A stretch of DNA of 7,725 nt. Source: JALNYB01 sp023230065. Lineage in GTDB: Archaea; Thermoplasmatota; Thermoplasmata; Methanomassiliicoccales; Methanomethylophilaceae. Shown in pieces: positions 6,943-7,725 of the stretch. Position 1 is the first letter of the stretch, and every line of letters starts with the position of its first letter. The stretch covers positions 1 through 7,725 of the forward strand of contig JAVESW010000059.1 of NCBI GenBank assembly GCA_034006405.1, read 5' to 3'. A model generated the notes under the pieces. The model saw nothing but the letters and a program-made list of their open reading frames with translations. It was not told where the DNA came from and did not search any database. The position numbers and the translations under genes are program-made.

Positions 6943-7725
6943 ATATATTGGATGATATTGTCACACTCAGATGTAAATACTGCGGAGCACCACTGGACAA
7001 AAAGGATCTGGAGTCGAACGACCCATACGTCACATGTTCAAGCTGTGGTACAACACAGCAGAGAATCGATGCAAAAGCATACCTCGATCAAATGATGGGG
7101 CAAGTCCAGAATTGGATTAGCAAAGCACTTCCGGGCGGATTCTCATTATCTCAGTCTGAAAATGTAGATTCGGTTGCCAGGTATAATATCTTCAACACCA
7201 ATATAAAACCCAAGATAGACGCAGAATACACCGAATACAAGTTCGCAACGAACACACTCATCTCAAATCCGATGATGGTGCTGCCGTTCACTACGGACAA
7301 TTCAGCAGTACCTGTACATTCTTCAACCAAGGCGTTCGAATTCAATGCCAAAGCAAAAAGTGTTGAAGCTTTAGCAGTAGATGTGAGCAGTAAGGCACTC
7401 ATTACTGACGCTGAGGACCTTGCCTCCGCTTACGCCCTGATTATCAACAATACAAAACTTTTACAAGAAGACAAACCCGGAAGATATATTCTGCTAGCTA
7501 ACAACTTCACCGAGGCCGCAAAGGCCTTTTCAAAAGTCAAAGGATACGGTTCGGCAACAACACGTTTCGAAGCACTGGCACAAATCTCTACGGGATGTGA
7601 AAAACTCCTGAACGGAGATGCCATGGGTTCTCAATCATATTTTGAACAGGGCACAACCAAGCTAGAAGCATTGAAGACAAATCTCTTCAGCGATATGAAT
7701 CTAGGTATCATGTACCAAGCCGTGA
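6939..7725 (+). CDS. Unrecognised zinc-ribbon protein, 3' end beyond the window
   Basis: The frame is open from a GTG at 6939 to the right edge (262 codons, no stop). GTG is chosen because it overlaps the preceding TGA as GTGA, a common coupling arrangement, and no in-frame ATG precedes the zinc module; the in-frame TTG at 6948 is an alternative. The N-terminus has a classic zinc ribbon: Cys12/Cys15 (RCKYCGAPL) and Cys33/Cys36 (TCSSCGTTQ), similar to those heading many archaeal regulatory or scaffold proteins. Residues 60-115 are mixed and probably contain beta strands. From about 140 onward the chain is helical and alanine-rich, with TPR-like helices near 180-203 (GRYILLANNFTEAAKAFSKV) and 208-245. 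No membrane segment is visible in the part present. The function is unknown; it probably works with the protein encoded just upstream. Confidence 0.85.
   Translation, partial: MNILDDIVTLRCKYCGAPLDKKDLESNDPYVTCSSCGTTQQRIDAKAYLDQMMGQVQNWISKALPGGFSLSQSENVDSVARYNIFNTNIKPKIDAEYTEYKFATNTLISNPMMVLPFTTDNSAVPVHSSTKAFEFNAKAKSVEALAVDVSSKALITDAEDLASAYALIINNTKLLQEDKPGRYILLANNFTEAAKAFSKVKGYGSATTRFEALAQISTGCEKLLNGDAMGSQSYFEQGTTKLEALKTNLFSDMNLGIMYQAV

Noticed and set aside
6162..7624. Minus-strand open frames opposite the two right-hand genes
   Set aside because: The plus-strand frames have zinc motifs, TPR-like pattern and a coupled junction; the opposite frames have none.

Overview
The window most likely comes from an archaeon, with an anaerobic Thermoplasmata/Methanomassiliicoccales-type lineage as my best guess. 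The evidence is as follows. glnN has no Shine-Dalgarno sequence, but a TATA-like box sits about 27 nt upstream of its ATG, as expected for a leaderless archaeal transcript. ATA, AGA and AGG codons are used freely. The right-hand genes encode small CxxC zinc-binding modules of the kind common in archaea. This assignment is inference. Type III glutamine synthetase is best known from bacteria (Bacteroidetes, cyanobacteria, Firmicutes), so a bacterium, or an archaeon that acquired the operon from bacteria, remains possible.

Left part, minus strand, 5770 down to 1. This is a two-gene ammonium-assimilation operon. glnN (type III glutamine synthetase, 727 aa, complete) is followed after only 5 nt by gltB (glutamate synthase large subunit), which runs off the left edge after 1193 codons without a stop. 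Together they form the GS-GOGAT cycle: GlnN fixes ammonium onto glutamate to make glutamine, and GltB transfers the amide nitrogen to 2-oxoglutarate to give two glutamates. The NAD(P)H-oxidising small subunit GltD, if present, is not in the window. GltB carries four cysteines, not the usual three, in its iron-sulfur segment.

Middle, 5771-6021. This is a 251-bp AT-rich divergent intergenic region. It holds a TATA-like promoter for glnN, a candidate promoter for the right-hand genes, and two overlapping dyads, including a perfect 8+2+8 inverted repeat (5845-5862) that looks like an operator.

Right part, plus strand, 6022 to the end. Two genes overlap at a GTGA junction and are probably translationally coupled. 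The first encodes a 306-aa protein with a TPR-like helical N-terminus and a C-terminal four-cysteine zinc module. The second, cut by the right edge, has the reverse order: an N-terminal four-cysteine zinc ribbon followed by a helical region. I do not recognise either family. The pair is the part of the window most likely to belong to something undescribed, but no function can be read from it.
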